Assembly: GCF_020509005.1 (NCBI RefSeq)
Contig: NC_063014.1
Span: 5,766,001 to 5,830,000 of the forward strand
From: Fulvia fulva
Taxonomy: Eukaryota > Ascomycota > Dothideomycetes > Mycosphaerellales > Mycosphaerellaceae
Reading direction: 5' to 3'
Length of the DNA stretch: 64,000 nt
The position numbers were made by a program, and so were the translations under genes. Under the pieces are notes generated by a model, which saw only the letters and a list, made by a program, of their open reading frames with translations, was not told where the DNA came from and searched no databases. Numbering within the stretch: the first letter of the stretch is position 1; each line of letters opens with the position of its first letter. Below are positions 10,688 through 24,309 of this stretch, piece after piece.

Positions 10688-12304
10688 ATGACAGCACAAC
10701 CCGCCTTCGCGCCTGTCGCGGCGAGGCGAACACTCGTCAAAGACCCGCCATCGACAGCGCCGCCGAAAGCCACCAACTTCTCCTCTGCCGTCGTCGATTA
10801 CGTGCAACGTGCCTTCTTTGAGTTCAACAGACAAAAGGACACACCCCTGTTTGTCGGCATCACCGACAAGGACATCCGCGTCAAGCTCTCTTCCATCGTC
10901 AATCAGGCGACCGCGGAAGGCATCACCAACTCGAGAGATTGGTCGACGTACCCACTACCACATGAATTTGTGTTGGAAGAGCGGCGGCAAGCAGCAACCA
11001 TGGCCGCTCCCATGCCTCACTTACCTCTAGCTAATACGAACCACGCCTACGGACAGCCAACCGCGACCTGGGCACCGGAGCCGGCCTTGCAGAACAAGAA
11101 ACGGAAATCACCGGACCAGGAAGTCGCCGACTCGAACGGACAGGCCGTCACCCCACCATGGAAAAAGCCCAATACTAAAACTCTAGCGGAGCGTATCACA
11201 GGCAAGAGCAAGAATCAGGAGAAGAAGCAGAAGAATAAGGCCAACGCGAACTGGTTCGATACTAGCGATGCTGCTCTTGCGGCACGGAGACAGCGGTTTG
11301 GCAACGTATCCCCTGATGCATCTCCATATATCTCTTCTCGTGACGATTCACCTGATGCCAATACCGGACCCATTGTGGGGACTTGCGAAGTTGTCGAGAA
11401 GAACTATTTCCGACTGACTGCTCCGCCCAACCCAAGTACTGTGCGGCCGCTTCCTGTTCTCAAGAAGGCTCTTGATCATCTCTTCCGCAAGTGGAAGCAG
11501 GACCATAACTACAATTGGCTTTGTGACCAGATGAAATCGCTACGACAAGACATCACAGTTCAACGCATAAAGACGCCGTTCACCATCAAGGTCTACGAAA
11601 GGCACGCCCGAATCGCGTTGCAGATGAAGGATTTGGGTGAGTACAACCAGTGCCAGACACAGCTTCGTGCATTGTATAAGTCGAAGTTGGGTGAGAACGG
11701 CACCAGCGGAGGGGCAGAAGATGAGTTCACGGCTTATCGCATTCTGTATTTGATTTACACGCGCAACCGGACCGACATGAGTAACATGTTGGCCGATCTA
11801 ACCACAGCAGACAAACAAGGACAATATGTGCAGATGGCGCTTCAGATCCGTGCAGCACTGGCGTCTGGCAACCACCACAAGTTCTTTCAGCTCTACCGGG
11901 ACAGCCAAGATCTGGCCATGTTCCCATATCTGATGGACATGTTCGTTGACCGAGAACGACTGGCGGCACTCGCTGTCATGTGCCGAGCGTGAGTTCTCCC
12001 AGCACAAGATGTACATGATTCACGCTAACGTGTTGATAGCTTCAAACCCGATGTACGAAGCACTTTCCTCGTCAAAGAGCTCGCGTTCGACAGTGTCGAC
12101 GACGATACGCCCGCGAGTGAGGATGATGCTGCTGCGCATAATCAGCGTAAATGCCTTGAGTTCATTCAACGATACAGCGGCGACGGTCCCTTCGAAGACA
12201 AAGGTGACGGCGACATTCGAGTACTGACTGGCAAAGCCGGACATGTGTTCGAACAAGCAAAACAGGCGGCCTTCGGTAGAGTCGACATCAAGGGTCAGAT
12301 ATAA
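10688..12304 (+). CDS. THP3: SAC3/GANP-domain protein, Thp3 (LENG8) family
   Basis: Two exons, 10688-11988 and 12040-12304; the 51-bp intron has GTGAGT and ends in TTGATAG. Together they give 521 residues. The N-terminal half is low-complexity and basic, with a KNQEKKQKNK stretch. The SAC3/GANP/PCI region starts near residue 235 (CEVVEKNYFRLTAPPNPSTV) and includes WLCDQMKSLRQDITVQRI and YERHARIALQ. This arrangement is typical of Thp3/LENG8 rather than of the nuclear-pore protein Sac3. In yeast, Thp3 works with Csn12 in transcription elongation and mRNA maturation. The second exon completes the domain (RSTFLVKELAF). The frame is intact and the ATG context (CAACAATGAC) is good. Confidence 0.9.
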
Positions 12305-14129
12305 ATGGCCCAGGTTCTTCATCCCCCAGTCGCGCCATCCCTCCTACGCGTACAACGAGACACTAACCTTCATGCCTGGCGGACGAAGTGGTGAGGAGGA
12401 GAAGGATGGTGGGCGGCAGCAGGTGGAAGTGGTTTTTGTGCAGCGCATCGTCTTTTCGTCTTCTCTTCGGCATCTATTATCACCCTGTTGCGTTCGGAGC
12501 GTGGTCCTGGACAACCTCGTCGTGGCAGGGCCGGGTTGGCAAATGGCTGGCGTTGGCATGGCATGGCATGGCGTGGCATCTAGCACGAAGCTGACGGAAG
12601 ATATCAAGGACGATCTCACTGGGAAGGTGTACATGGTTTCGATGGGTTTGCATTGTTTACCACAGCTATACATCTACGCAAGTGCGCGTTCTACAGAGGT
12701 CCGACATTGCCAATCTTACCAATTCGAAGAGCTGTCACACGAATGTTACACGTCGTGTTCTCGCCAGTCACGAAGCAGTTCGATCATTTGCCACGCAATC
12801 TTCTCGATCGTGTTTGTGTAACAATGCCCCCTCGTGGTCACTCGTTCAGGAACAGTTTCTGCAGGTTCGTGATGTGGCGCTGAACGGCACGTTGAAGTTC
12901 GCAGCTTCCACTCGGAAGCTCTGTACCTGACGGGCTTGAAACACGGCGCTGGGTGCGTCGATGCTTGATGGGTTTCAGCCCCGACCATCGTATATCGCGC
13001 CATCGGCCTGGAGCCACGAGGGATGTGTATCCACTTGGCGACCTGGATCTAATGCATTGACAGGGTTTCTGCGATATATTGAGGCGCATCTTGCGTACAT
13101 ACTGTACCTAGGCAGGCGGAGTTCCCAGGAGTTCCAGGAGTTCCGGGAACCGCTTTGATGGGTGTAACGTTTACGAGAACGGCGATGGGCCAGTGATCTA
13201 CCATGAAAAGATTGTATTTTCGTGATGGGGAGCGAATCATGTTGCGATGTAGGTGGCAGGCGTGGTCGCGGTCATGCAGCCAATTGCTTGCTTGATGTCG
13301 GATGCCTCTCCACTCGGCATCCTTGGCCTGCAGCCGTTGCTGCACGTCGAGTCCAGCTGCGGGAACATCATGTGGAGTGTGTTGGTAGTGCTTTGCTTGG
13401 GTGTCACTAGACGGACTACTGCACTACTGTAGACTTTTTTCTCTTTTCTTCTTCTGCCGTACCTTACGACTCAGGGACACTATTGTAACTTACTCCTCCT
13501 TCTGCTTTTGGCTTCGCAGATCCCACGGGCAACCACGCTGCAGGTTGACGTTCGGTCAGCAGCGACGCAACGTGAATACCCCAAGCACGATCAGACAAAG
13601 AGCCGGACGATCGTTCCAGGACATGGTCCTGTGTCTCGGCATCGGCCATAGCACCGCTAGAAACTAAGCCTCATCCGCCAAGGCGTTGCTTCTTGTTTGG
13701 TGTCGGACTGGGTGGAGGGGTGGAGAGCAGGACGGCGACATTGCTGTGAAGGAAGGCTTCCAGGCAACGTTGCACCCGACATCTTTCACACATGCACGTT
13801 GCAGCCACGACGATATCACGACGGACCACAGACGACCACGTTGTATAACGAGCAGAGCGCGTGCGGCGCGATAGCCACTTCTTCGAATCTCGATCGAGCG
13901 CAGCCACCAACACGCCCGCCCGCCGTGATCCCTGACCGCGGTGACAGCGCCCAACCCGGCCAGAGCTGCGGAGACTCTCTCTATACTCTTCTTTCACGCG
14001 CCCACGCTGCGTCTTTCACACGTGGAAGCAACGCCACCGGACAGCGACTTCCTTTGTTCGTGCGCGCACGCCACATACCACGTGCGGGTAGCATAGAAAG
14101 GCCGCACGGCCGGCGCGCCCACAGTCATC
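12305..14129. other. About 1.8 kb intergenic, no gene recognised
   Basis: Short open frames only. 13,115-13,150 contains small direct repeats (GGAGTTCC) and 12,545-12,570 a GGCATGGCATGG run. The right part is presumably the BEM1 promoter and leader. Base composition resembles the neighbouring genes. Confidence 0.5.
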
Positions 14130-16162
14130 ATGAAGGTCCGTGGCAGCACGAGCGACGCGCACTCGCAGCACAACGTGGGCAAGGCCGGGAGCATGCTGAC
14201 GCTCGCAAAGTTCCGCCGCTCCATGAAGAGCGACAAGCACGACTCCGCCAAGCCCGTCCAAGTCTCGATACCGCAAAAGGACGCCATTGCCATTGAGGCC
14301 CCAAAGAAGGTATGCATGCACCCTCGCACGCGAGAGCGAGAATGCGAGAATGCGAGAATGCGCCGGCCCGACGATCACGCCGCTAACAGGGTCGTTCCCA
14401 ACAGGTCATAAAAGCCATATACGACTATGTCGCGCCCGCTGACTCTGACATGTACCTCTCCTTCTCCGCCGGCGACTTCCTGCACGTAGTAGCGCGCGAA
14501 TCCGATCCCGATTGGTACGAAGCCTGCAATCCCTTGCGGAACGAGCGCGGGCTGGTGCCTGTCAAGTACTTTGAAAACGTGGGCAAGACGGTGCGCGACA
14601 GCGGCGACTCGAGCAAATCGATAACAAGCACCACGCATGATAGTGGTTACGCAGAGGGATCGACACCGCCCAACGTCACATCTGCGCCGCGCACGAGCGG
14701 TGCGGCTTCTGTGCCCATGAGACCAGGACCTACCCATAGACCGACGGCGTCCATAAGCCGGGCGCCTGGAGGCATCTATGGCATTGTCGCGTTTGACTTC
14801 CACGCCGAGCGACCAGACGAGCTGGACGCGAAGGAGGGCGAGGCGATTATAGTCATTGCGCAGTCGAATCCAGAATGGTTCGTCGCGAAGCCGATAACCA
14901 GACTTGGCGGCCCTGGCTTGATCCCGGTGTCCTTCGTCGAGATACGGGACATGACCACGGGTAAGTCGGTCGAAGATCCGGTGGACGCGGTGCAAAAAGC
15001 CGGCATACCAAAAGTTGAAGAGTGGAAGAAGATGGCGGCCGAGTACAAAAACACGAGTATACCGTTGGGCACTGTTTCAGGAACCACCATGGGCAGCATG
15101 GCACAAGGAATGGACCGGATGAGCTTGCAAAACGGACATCAGAACGGAGCGGGTCACCAGAGAGGAGCCAGTAACTCATACCAAACCCAGCAGCAGCAGA
15201 ATCTCTTTGCGCCAGTGCGAGCATCCGTGCCGCGCTACATCTTTGCGGACGAGAAGTTCCACTTCGTCGTGGAGTGCAGACTCACCAACGGTGCACACTG
15301 GGATCTGTCTCGCATCTACGAGGACTTTTACGAGCTGCAGATTAATCTTATAAACATCTTTCCGGAAGAGGCTGGCCAAGTTCCTGGAAAGCCGCGGACA
15401 CTGCCATACATGCCTGGACCTGTAAAATTCGTGACAGATAACATTAGCGAAGGACGAAGGGCCAACCTGGACGAATATTTGCGGGATTTGCTGAGGTTGC
15501 CACAGCATATCGTAACGTCTTCACTTGTCAGGAACTTCTTCGCACCGCGCGAGGGTGATTACGAAGTGGACCCAAGCGCAGTAGATCTGAACGAGCACGC
15601 AAGGCCGATGGTTGCGAAAGATAGGCACTCAGCAGCATCGCAGAATTCGTACAACACGACGCCGTTCCAGCAGCCTGGTCAGCCACGGGGACCACCTCCA
15701 CCGCCCTCATCACATGGCTCGTATCAGTCTGCGCCTTCCCATCAATACAACCAGTCACAAAGCTCGAACGGGCAGTTCGGCCACCGTCCGCAACCATCTC
15801 AAGCGAGCGCCAGCTTCACATCACAATCGCCGCCAAATGCTGCAGGTATGCCTGCTCAAAGGCAACCACCAGCGAGCAATGCTCAGCCTGTGAAAGTGAA
15901 GGCATGGTTTGACCGGGACACATGTGTTGTCATCCGAATGCCACCGCGAGGACAATTCACCCACGATGAGCTATACCGAAAGATCGTGGAACGTAGAAGA
16001 TTGGAATACAAAGGTCAAGACCAAAATGACGAAGCTCTTGATATAGAGTATCGGGACGAGAAAGACGGAGAATACTACCGCCTCGAAGGTGACGAAGATC
16101 TCGACATTGCTGTCGAACGAAATGAGAAACTCACGCTGGCGGTGAGAGCTGCCAATGTTTGA
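14130..16162 (+). CDS. BEM1: Bem1/Scd2-type polarity scaffold (SH3-SH3-PX-PB1)
   Basis: Two exons, 14130-14309 and 14405-16162, total 645 residues. Exon 1 codes a basic leader (MKVRGSTSDAHSQHNVGKAG). SH3-1 covers about 61-118 (VIKAIYDYVAPADSDMYLSF) and SH3-2 about 183-242 (GIYGIVAFDFHAERPDELDA). A PX domain lies at about 333-445 (PRYIFADEKFHFVVECRL), followed by a Pro/Gln-rich linker and a C-terminal PB1 domain from 555 with the acidic OPCA stretch IEYRDEKDGEYYRLEGDEDL. In yeasts the scaffold links Cdc42, its exchange factor Cdc24 (through PB1) and PAK kinases at sites of polarised growth. The 95-bp intron contains three copies of GCGAGAAT near its centre. Confidence 0.95.
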
Positions 16163-16825
16163 AGGAAGTCACCATTGCTGCTTTTGGCGAACTGAGATAC
16201 CCCCACAAAGGCAGTATTGGATTGCCTGCAGCGGCCTTGAGAGCAGATCATCTTTTTCTTCTTGGAATCTTGGGTACGCCGGCTTTTTATGACGACTATG
16301 GAGCTCATGGCGAATGATGGGATATGGCGAAATGACTGAGTTGTTTAGCTTTGCGAAGCTGGAGATATGGCTTGCTTTGGAAGTGGGTGGCGCTATGGCG
16401 ATGACGGGCGCGAATATCATGTTTTGGCGTTGGCAAAAGGCAATGAGCGGGATGCAGATCTGTGGGATTGTTTTGATAGCCATTTATTCTTTTTTCGGCA
16501 ATGTTTATGGAATTTAGCTATTGGTGGCTTATCGCGGTGGTGGTTGGAGGTTGTGGTGGAAATGTTCGCTGGGCGATGCAGGCGGGATGTTATGATATCC
16601 AGTATCTATTTGTGAGCTAGCGAGAGATGAGGTGAAATTGTTTTTGATACCCTGGCCTACCTTCCCGGGCGGTTTTCATCTCAGCTCCGGTCTTGGGTGA
16701 TGATATGGGTTGTGAAGGTGCTGGACTTAAGCACAAGGAAGTGCAGTGGAAAATGCTGAGAAGGTTGAGTACGCAGGAATGGGCCAACGTGGCAACTCTC
16801 ATCTCCAGATACGACCCCTGACCAT
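16163..16825. other. Intergenic between BEM1 and the PhyH relic, no gene recognised
   Basis: 3' ends of two convergent genes. A Gly/Met-coding plus-strand frame at 16,314-16,517 has no recognisable family and is probably chance. Confidence 0.5.
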
Positions 16826-17981
16826 CTACACTGGCTGCGCCGACCCCCTCGCCTCCTCAATCTTCGTAAACGGCGCAGCGAACGCATACCGCGCCACACC
16901 CGCACCATAATCTTTGCCAGGAATCCTCTCTACAACAACAACAAAATCAGCAGGGATCCCACCCCCAAGCCCCCATCAAGGACAGAACACAACACCGAAG
17001 GAAGAACGCAAAACTCACCATGATCCGCCGGAAACCTCTCCCTCAAATCCCACCCCCGTCCCCATCCCCACTCCTATCATACGTCGCATACACACTCGCC
17101 CGCGGCTTCTGCGTCCCACTCTTCTGGGATCTATGCGCAAGGTGCGAGCCGAAGATTAACAAGTCCCCGGCTGCTAGTTCTACGGGGATTCAGGTATGGG
17201 AGCTCTCTCAGGAGGGATGGATGGACTGCGCCGCCGCTGCTATTGGAGGGTGCGACGGACGTGAGGTGCGAGCCGGGCACGGGTTCGATGTAGCTGTTGA
17301 GCGGGGTTGCGGGATTGATGGTGAGGGTGGCGGTTGTGTGTGAGGTCTTGAGCTTGAGGGGGGTGGGGGTGGGGTTATGTGGTTGTAGGCTGGGGCGTTG
17401 AGGTGGGGGTGAAATCGTTGCCGTTGGGGAGTTTGTCCGAGATGAAAGAGGTAGCAGTGTATCGGTTGCCTGTGATTAGAGATACGTTGATGGTGATGGG
17501 GATAGGGGTGGGATGGGACTTACAGTTGATTATGTCTTTGAAGAGGAGCATGTCGGAGCGTGTGAGTTGTTTGAGGATGGAGGCGAGGGCGGGGCCGTGC
17601 AGGAGGGAGGAGAAAGAGGGGTGGTAGTCGACGAAGTTGTCGGTGCGCATTAGTTGGCGTTCTCCCGAGGCGGTGAGTTCGTCCTGGCCGCGGGAGGAGA
17701 TCAGCGTTACTGACACGCCACGCAGGAATGTTGCCCAACATCTAGTGCGGAGCGGCAGGAATGAGATTGAGCTGGCATGGCTCAAGGAGTCGATGCGTTC
17801 TACCGTTCACACTCACATATGGCATCCATTTCCCGTGCTCGCGAGGAAGATTGCGGACTTCGTTTGTCCATTTCTGGAGGAGGGGTGGGGATACGAGGTT
17901 GTGTGACTGGCAAGGTAGGATCAGGTAGCCTTGGGTGTCGAAGTGAGCTATCTGCTCGTCGGTCAGAATGAGGTTGGTCAT
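16826..17981 (-). pseudogene. Phytanoyl-CoA dioxygenase (PhyH) family Fe(II)/2-oxoglutarate oxygenase, frameshifted
   Basis: Exons on the minus strand: 17981-17817 (MTNLILTDEQIAHFDTQGYL), 17683-17524 (GERQLMRTDNFVDYHPSF...DMLLFKDIIN) and a third from 17469. The rest is readable only by changing frame three times. A C-run near 17,395 lacks one base between NGNDFTP and HLNAPAY; a C-run near 17,180 has one extra before VELAAGDLLIFGSHLAHRS; a G-run near 17,050 lacks one before DLRERFPADH. A last intron leads to ERIPGKDYGAG and a TAG stop at 16826. The iron-binding H-x-D motif reads H-L-N. All breaks lie in homopolymers, so sequencing error is possible for them, but not for the Asp-to-Asn change. 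Fungal relatives are putative catabolic hydroxylases. Confidence 0.75.
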
Positions 17982-18367
17982 GGCGGTGGTAGTGGTGGTG
18001 ATGGGGCAGGGCTCTTGGCGGTCGGTTGGGCGGTTCTCGCTGAGCTGTGGAGAAGCCCATTGCATCCACACGATCGTGCATACAAGTTTTATCTCCCCTG
18101 CTACTGTAACCACAACCCGATCTGGAGGCACCGGGTACCTGTCCGATGGAGGTCGATATCTGGGGAAGTGATCGCCTGAGTCATGGTCGGTGGGAAAGCC
18201 GATGTTGCATATACTTGGAACCTCATGTCAACTTGTGACTGCACGACATGCGGCATTCTCTCCGTCGATAGGATATGGAAGTTGTGGACGATCTGGAGTA
18301 GGTCAGAGTCTTGAACTCTATCTCCCTCTCCTACTTCAGGTCGATACACTTCGCACGCCGTTCCAAC
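17982..18367. promoter_or_regulatory. Divergent promoter between the PhyH and HD-domain relics
   Basis: 386 bp between the two start codons, a shared upstream region consistent with co-regulation of the two former enzymes. I see no clear TATA box or activator site. Confidence 0.4.
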
Positions 18368-19090
18368 ATGTCCACCAGCAGAGGACTCCTCGCCCATCAC
18401 GGCGATCCAGTCACCACCACCGACTATCGAAGCAGAAGCTAAAAAGACCGTAACCGACCTCTTCACCTTCATCACAAACCAAGGCACCAGCGACTACCTA
18501 GGCGAACCCAACTCCCAACTCCAGCCCTCCCTCCAAGCAGCAACCCTAGCCCAGCACGCCGGCTGCGACGACGACACAATCCTAGGCGCCCTCCTCCACG
18601 ACATCAGCCGCTTCATCCCCGCAGGCGAGAAAATGGACTCCATGGTCGACCACGAGGGGACGTACGTCGGCAAAGCAAGTCATGAAGTCCGTATCTCCAG
18701 CGTCGCCTCCCTTCGACCGGCGACATCTCGCTGACCCGCTCCCAGATCGTCGGCGAACCCTACCTCCGCCCCCTCACCTTCAGCGCCAAAACATGCCACC
18801 TCATCGGCTCTCGCGTCATAGCGAAGCGGTACCTCGCCGCCATTGATCAGGCTTACTATGCTGGTTTAAGCCCAAGTTCCAAGACGACGTTGAAATTCTA
18901 GGGTGGATCCTTCACGGCTGGGGAAGTTCTAGAGGCGAGGAGGGATCCATTATGGGAGGAGAAGTTGTTGGTTAGGAGGTTTGATGATTTGGCGAAGGAT
19001 CCGGAGACGGTTACGTCGGGGCTTGAGGAGTTTGGGGGGCTGGCTGTGAGGTCGTTGGTTAGGTCGTGGCTGGCGGTGGGGAGGAGGTGA
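18368..19090 (+). pseudogene. HD-domain oxygenase of the PhnZ/TmpB type, broken, metal ligands lost
   Basis: Begins MSTSRGLLAHHGDP at 18368, shifts frame near 18,420 and continues PPTIEAEAKKTVTDLFTF. It keeps the Y-x2-E (SDYLGE) and LLHDI motifs known from PhnZ, a mixed-valent di-iron oxygenase that cleaves hydroxylated phosphonates. An intron (GTCCGT...CCCAG) is inferred at 18,687-18,746. Three faults are visible. The metal-ligand His after Y-x2-E is Pro (QPSLQAA). The His of the H-x3-K motif is Arg (GSRVIAK). Gln in LKFQGG is replaced by TAG at 18899-18901. It lies head to head with a PhyH-family dioxygenase, the same partner family as in bacterial phnY/phnZ. The phosphonate substrate is inferred only from this pairing. 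Confidence 0.72.
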
Positions 19091-19334
19091 TGGGGTGGGA
19101 CTGCTGGGAGCAGGTAAGCTGTGAATCAGGAGCCTTTTCGTGAAGCATCTCTATGTATTTGTCGCTGTTATGGATAGGCTGCTGACTGCTTGATAGTGCC
19201 CGTGTCGCGATAATGTGGCCACACCAACCACAGACATAAAGCCCCGCGGCTACGAGCCTGACAGCCTCATGTTGACATGCAATAACGATAATAGAGAACC
19301 CAACGCTAAACCGGCTAATTAAGCACAGTCTCAC

Positions 19335-21408
19335 TCATTGCATCTGCTGCATATTAGCCCAATTAACATCAGGCTGCTGGAACCCATTCATCTGGCCCTG
19401 ATTAGTGAGAAAGTCAAACTCATGCATGAAGAAGTTGTTGAACGACGTCCCATTCCAGTCATCCACCGACATATCGAACAGGTTCTGGTCGAAGTTGGGC
19501 TCATTCATGGTCACATGAGCGTTCGACGGGACTGGACCGTGGACTTCTTGCGGGCAGCATCGTTCAAGCAGATTCTCGGCACCTTTGGCAACGCTGACGA
19601 GCAAATGCCGGGGATGCATGTTGGACGTGATCCTCTTGAGGACGACGACAAGCTCTTCAACAAGACTGCGGATCTCGCTCGTGTCGACTCGGACGGACGC
19701 CGCGTACTTTGTCGCTACCTTCAGGACGAACACTACGGCGAAGGCGATCATCAGGTCGAAGTATGATGGTAAGCCGTTGAGGAATCCTTGAATCTCTTCG
19801 TCATCGTTGACAGCTCGCAGGATGGCTGTGGCTGATAGTACAGCAGTGTTTGCGCTTTCATCAATGTCAAGGGCGACATCTGGAGCTTTGAATCCAGGCT
19901 TGCCAATCCCCCGGAACGCCATGGAGAACAAGTAGAGCTTGGCAAAATGGTAGTGGAGGCCAACACCTTTCCTGGGATAGTCGCCAACATACTCGTTAAG
20001 TCGGAATCGTCTGGTCCACTCGTTGCGAATCGAGTCGAGCGAGATGCTGAATCGCCGCAGTGGTTCGATCATGCTCGAATCAAGTGGCCGCTCCACATCG
20101 ATGCCGAACGTTTCGTAAATGTCAGATCCTACCGACCAGAACTGGACTTGCGATATCAGTCGCTGATCATCTTCGACAGCGTTCTCGGTCTCCAGAAATT
20201 GCATGCATGCCCGGATCGCATCGTCTCTCCTTGTCATTGGTGGTCTTCCATACGCCACAGAGAAGTGATGATCGCACACGAAAACCAAGTAGTATAGTCG
20301 TGTGCGCTGATAGTGTGTCCTGTCACCCTTCAGAGCTTGGAAGATACTTCGATGTAGCTGTATCTCTGTGGCTATACGGACAGCTGCGCCGACGCACGTC
20401 CATGAGATCCCACTAAGCCAGAAAGCCGCAACGCAGAGGCCTCGGATGTCGTCCACTGTGTTGCGCCGGGAAAAGGTTTGGGAAGCTGCTATGGAAGCAA
20501 ACTCCTGATAGCACTTCTCAAAGTCCGATGTAGCCAAATGTAGCGCGCCCACAGCACATATAGCCGCAAGTAATAGAGGGGATGCGGTCCGGACCTCCAC
20601 CATGTCCCTCCTATCGCCAATAATACGATAGAGGAAGTGATCTAGACGGTTTTGATAAACGTCCAGATACCTCTGCGCCGCTTCCAGACTAATCACTCCC
20701 CTCGTGATAATATCCTGATCAGCTCTATTCGTCTCCAGCCCGGGGATCGCAATAGGCGACACCACACTCCCCGGAATCGCCGCAGGTCCCGAGTCCGGAT
20801 CCATGACAACCTCAAATTTCAACGGCGTATGCTTCTCCGCCTGTGGTGAAATCTGCGTCGCAGTGCCCGCCCTCATCACCGGCGGCGTAGGCACCAACGA
20901 CGCACCCTGCACCAGATCCCCATCCTCTCCATTCTCTTCATCCTGCTCAATAGCCTCATCAATAACATCCGGCAGCGCAAGATGATTCGCCACTTTGCCG
21001 AGTGCCGTTTCCAAGATTCGAATCTTGCGATCGACAATGTGCTTCCAGCTCGCGTCACTTTCCAGAATCATTTGCAGGCTTTTGTTGACGGTGCATGAGA
21101 GGCCGCGCTTCTTGCAGCGCGTGCAGGGCGGTTGCCCGTGGGGGCCCATGTGGCATTTGATCTTTTGTTTGCGACATGCTACGCAGGCGGTGATTTTGCG
21201 GGTGATGTCTGGTGGTTTGCCTGGACAGAAGGGTCATTAGCCATACTCGAACACCACGTGGCAGCGTCTTGATAGACGCCACTGAGCTGAGAATTCAGCG
21301 CGCATCTGTTAGACAGACGATGTCTTGTTCCCTTTGTCCTTACGTACGATCACCGAATGTTTCCCTCAACGCCAAAACAGCGGCTGAGTCGGCGGGCGAG
21401 CCTTCCAT
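19335..21408 (-). CDS. Zn2Cys6 fungal transcription factor
   Basis: Two exons, 21408-21348 (MEGSPADSAAVLALRETFGD) and 21220-19335, joined by an intron GTACGT...GTCCAG in phase 1; 648 residues. The binuclear zinc cluster is complete: ACVACRKQKIKC, then PPCTRCKKRGLSC (spacing C-x2-C-x6-C-x9-C-x2-C-x6-C). A coiled-coil-like linker follows (KHIVDRKIRILETALGKVAN). The middle part (LVFVCDHHFSVAYGRPPMTR) is the fungal-specific regulatory (MHR) domain. The C-terminus is Asn/Gln/Met-rich, a likely activation region. The target genes are unknown. GAL7 lies 600 bp upstream on the same strand, which by itself is weak evidence for a link. Confidence 0.92.
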
Positions 21409-22003
21409 GCTCGCTCGGCGACGCGGGTGGGCGGCTTTCACCTCAACTCGACGTGTCGCTTTAACATGACGTGTCGTTATCCATACAAATGCAGCTGTGA
21501 GCTCGAAAGTGATGATCAATGATATCTGTGCATAACGAGAAGTTCCATGCACATCCCGATCCTGCCGTTGGAGGCTTAAAACTTGAGGTGAAGTGCAACA
21601 GCTAGCGTGCCCGCGGCAACATCCCTGCCACCACCACGGTTCACGGTTCGCGTCGCCTAGCAATGCCCGGAAGAGTATTCGCCATGTTCCATACACCATC
21701 ACGTCAATGGCGGCGCAGACGAATACAGTGTGCGACGAGGTCGGAGGTGGTGAAAGGTTGGATCTGGCGCGTGGCTTCCGAACAAAGCCGGCCATGCTCA
21801 CTGTCATTCCCTCAACTTGAGACACGTTGCTTGTAGACGATGAATGCTCTCTTTTCCATGTTGATGGCATTTCCCTCATGCTCGTCATCTACTGGACCTC
21901 GTGATACTCCTCGTGTATGGGCCTGCGCCCCACTTCTAGGCCATGTGCCAGTTTCCCAATCAAAACTCCGCCCAAATGCATGCAACCCGCTTACTTTGCT
22001 CAA
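21409..22003. other. Intergenic, promoter of the Zn2Cys6 regulator
   Basis: About 600 bp between two minus-strand genes. No coding signal, no repeat. The left part should be the regulator's promoter and the right part the GAL7 terminator. Confidence 0.5.
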
Positions 22004-23406
<1,403 letters not shown>

Positions 23407-24309
23407 GGCTTCAAGTGAGAGAGTAGGAGGATAAGAGGTACTGACAAGCTGAGCTATTTATCCGTACTACAGCTTGCTATCTGACACGCGCTAAGGTCGC
23501 ATCGGTGGTGGTGCAGCAAGTATATATCACTGCTCGGTGGGTGCTGGCGCGAGTGTTGGTTGAGTGGACTCTGTTCTGCTTGCTTTCTGCTTTCCCGCCA
23601 GAATCGCGGCGTGCCCGAGGTGGATGTGCCCGAGAGGAGTGTCCTGAGGAGAGTTTGGGTGTGAAGTAGCAGCTATCTTTGCCGACACGAGCACAATGCG
23701 GTCAATGTGGTGTCAGTGATTGGAGGAAGGTGACATTCATCGGTTGTCCACATCCCGAGCATGTGGTCGCAACTGCCAACACTACGGTGCATGACCCGAC
23801 CGATATTTCGCCCGTCTTATCGCAGCTCTTTCTCCTTCGCATCGGGATTGCATATCTTGTCCCTTGTCTGCTGCTGTAGTGGTGCTTTCATGTCGCCAGC
23901 GATGCTGATCAGGCCATGGTCGTTGACGCCTGATCTCCATGATTTCAATGCTGGCTGATGTGTGACTGTGAGACTGACAGGCTCAACGAAGGCAGTCAAG
24001 TGTTGAAAAAGATCATATAGCAGTAGGGGAGGAGATAATGCTGGAGAGTAAAAGAGTGTGACCGTGAACGAGAGGAAACTGCATACCGTCGCGACTGTTG
24101 TGTAACCAGGAGCCATGCAGCGGCATCCCATATCTGGCTAACCGGACATATCACGGCGACAGAGCCCCTTCCACATGGCACATGGGCCATTCGACGTCCG
24201 TCCAGCAGGGTAGACTATCAGACTGCTCTTCATGCGATCTCTGCCATACATTACCCTCGACAGCTGGGCCACGCCCCTTCCACCAAAGCCTCCCCGATGA
24301 ACTCTCAGC
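23407..24309. other. Intergenic, no gene recognised
   Basis: GAL7 promoter side plus the 3' region of the F-box-like gene. Short unassignable frames only. A TATATATC sequence at about 23,520 lies ~110 bp upstream of the annotated ATG and could be a TATA element. Confidence 0.45.

Noticed and set aside
17375..17785. Reading the PhyH locus as an intact short gene
   Set aside because: The frame contains only the second exon plus intron sequence. The conserved C-terminal iron-site parts lie in other frames, so the gene is broken.
16826..19090. Horizontal transfer of the PhyH/HD pair from bacteria
   Set aside because: Both genes have fungal-type introns and local base composition, and similar fungal families are known. 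Nothing in the sequence itself points to recent transfer.
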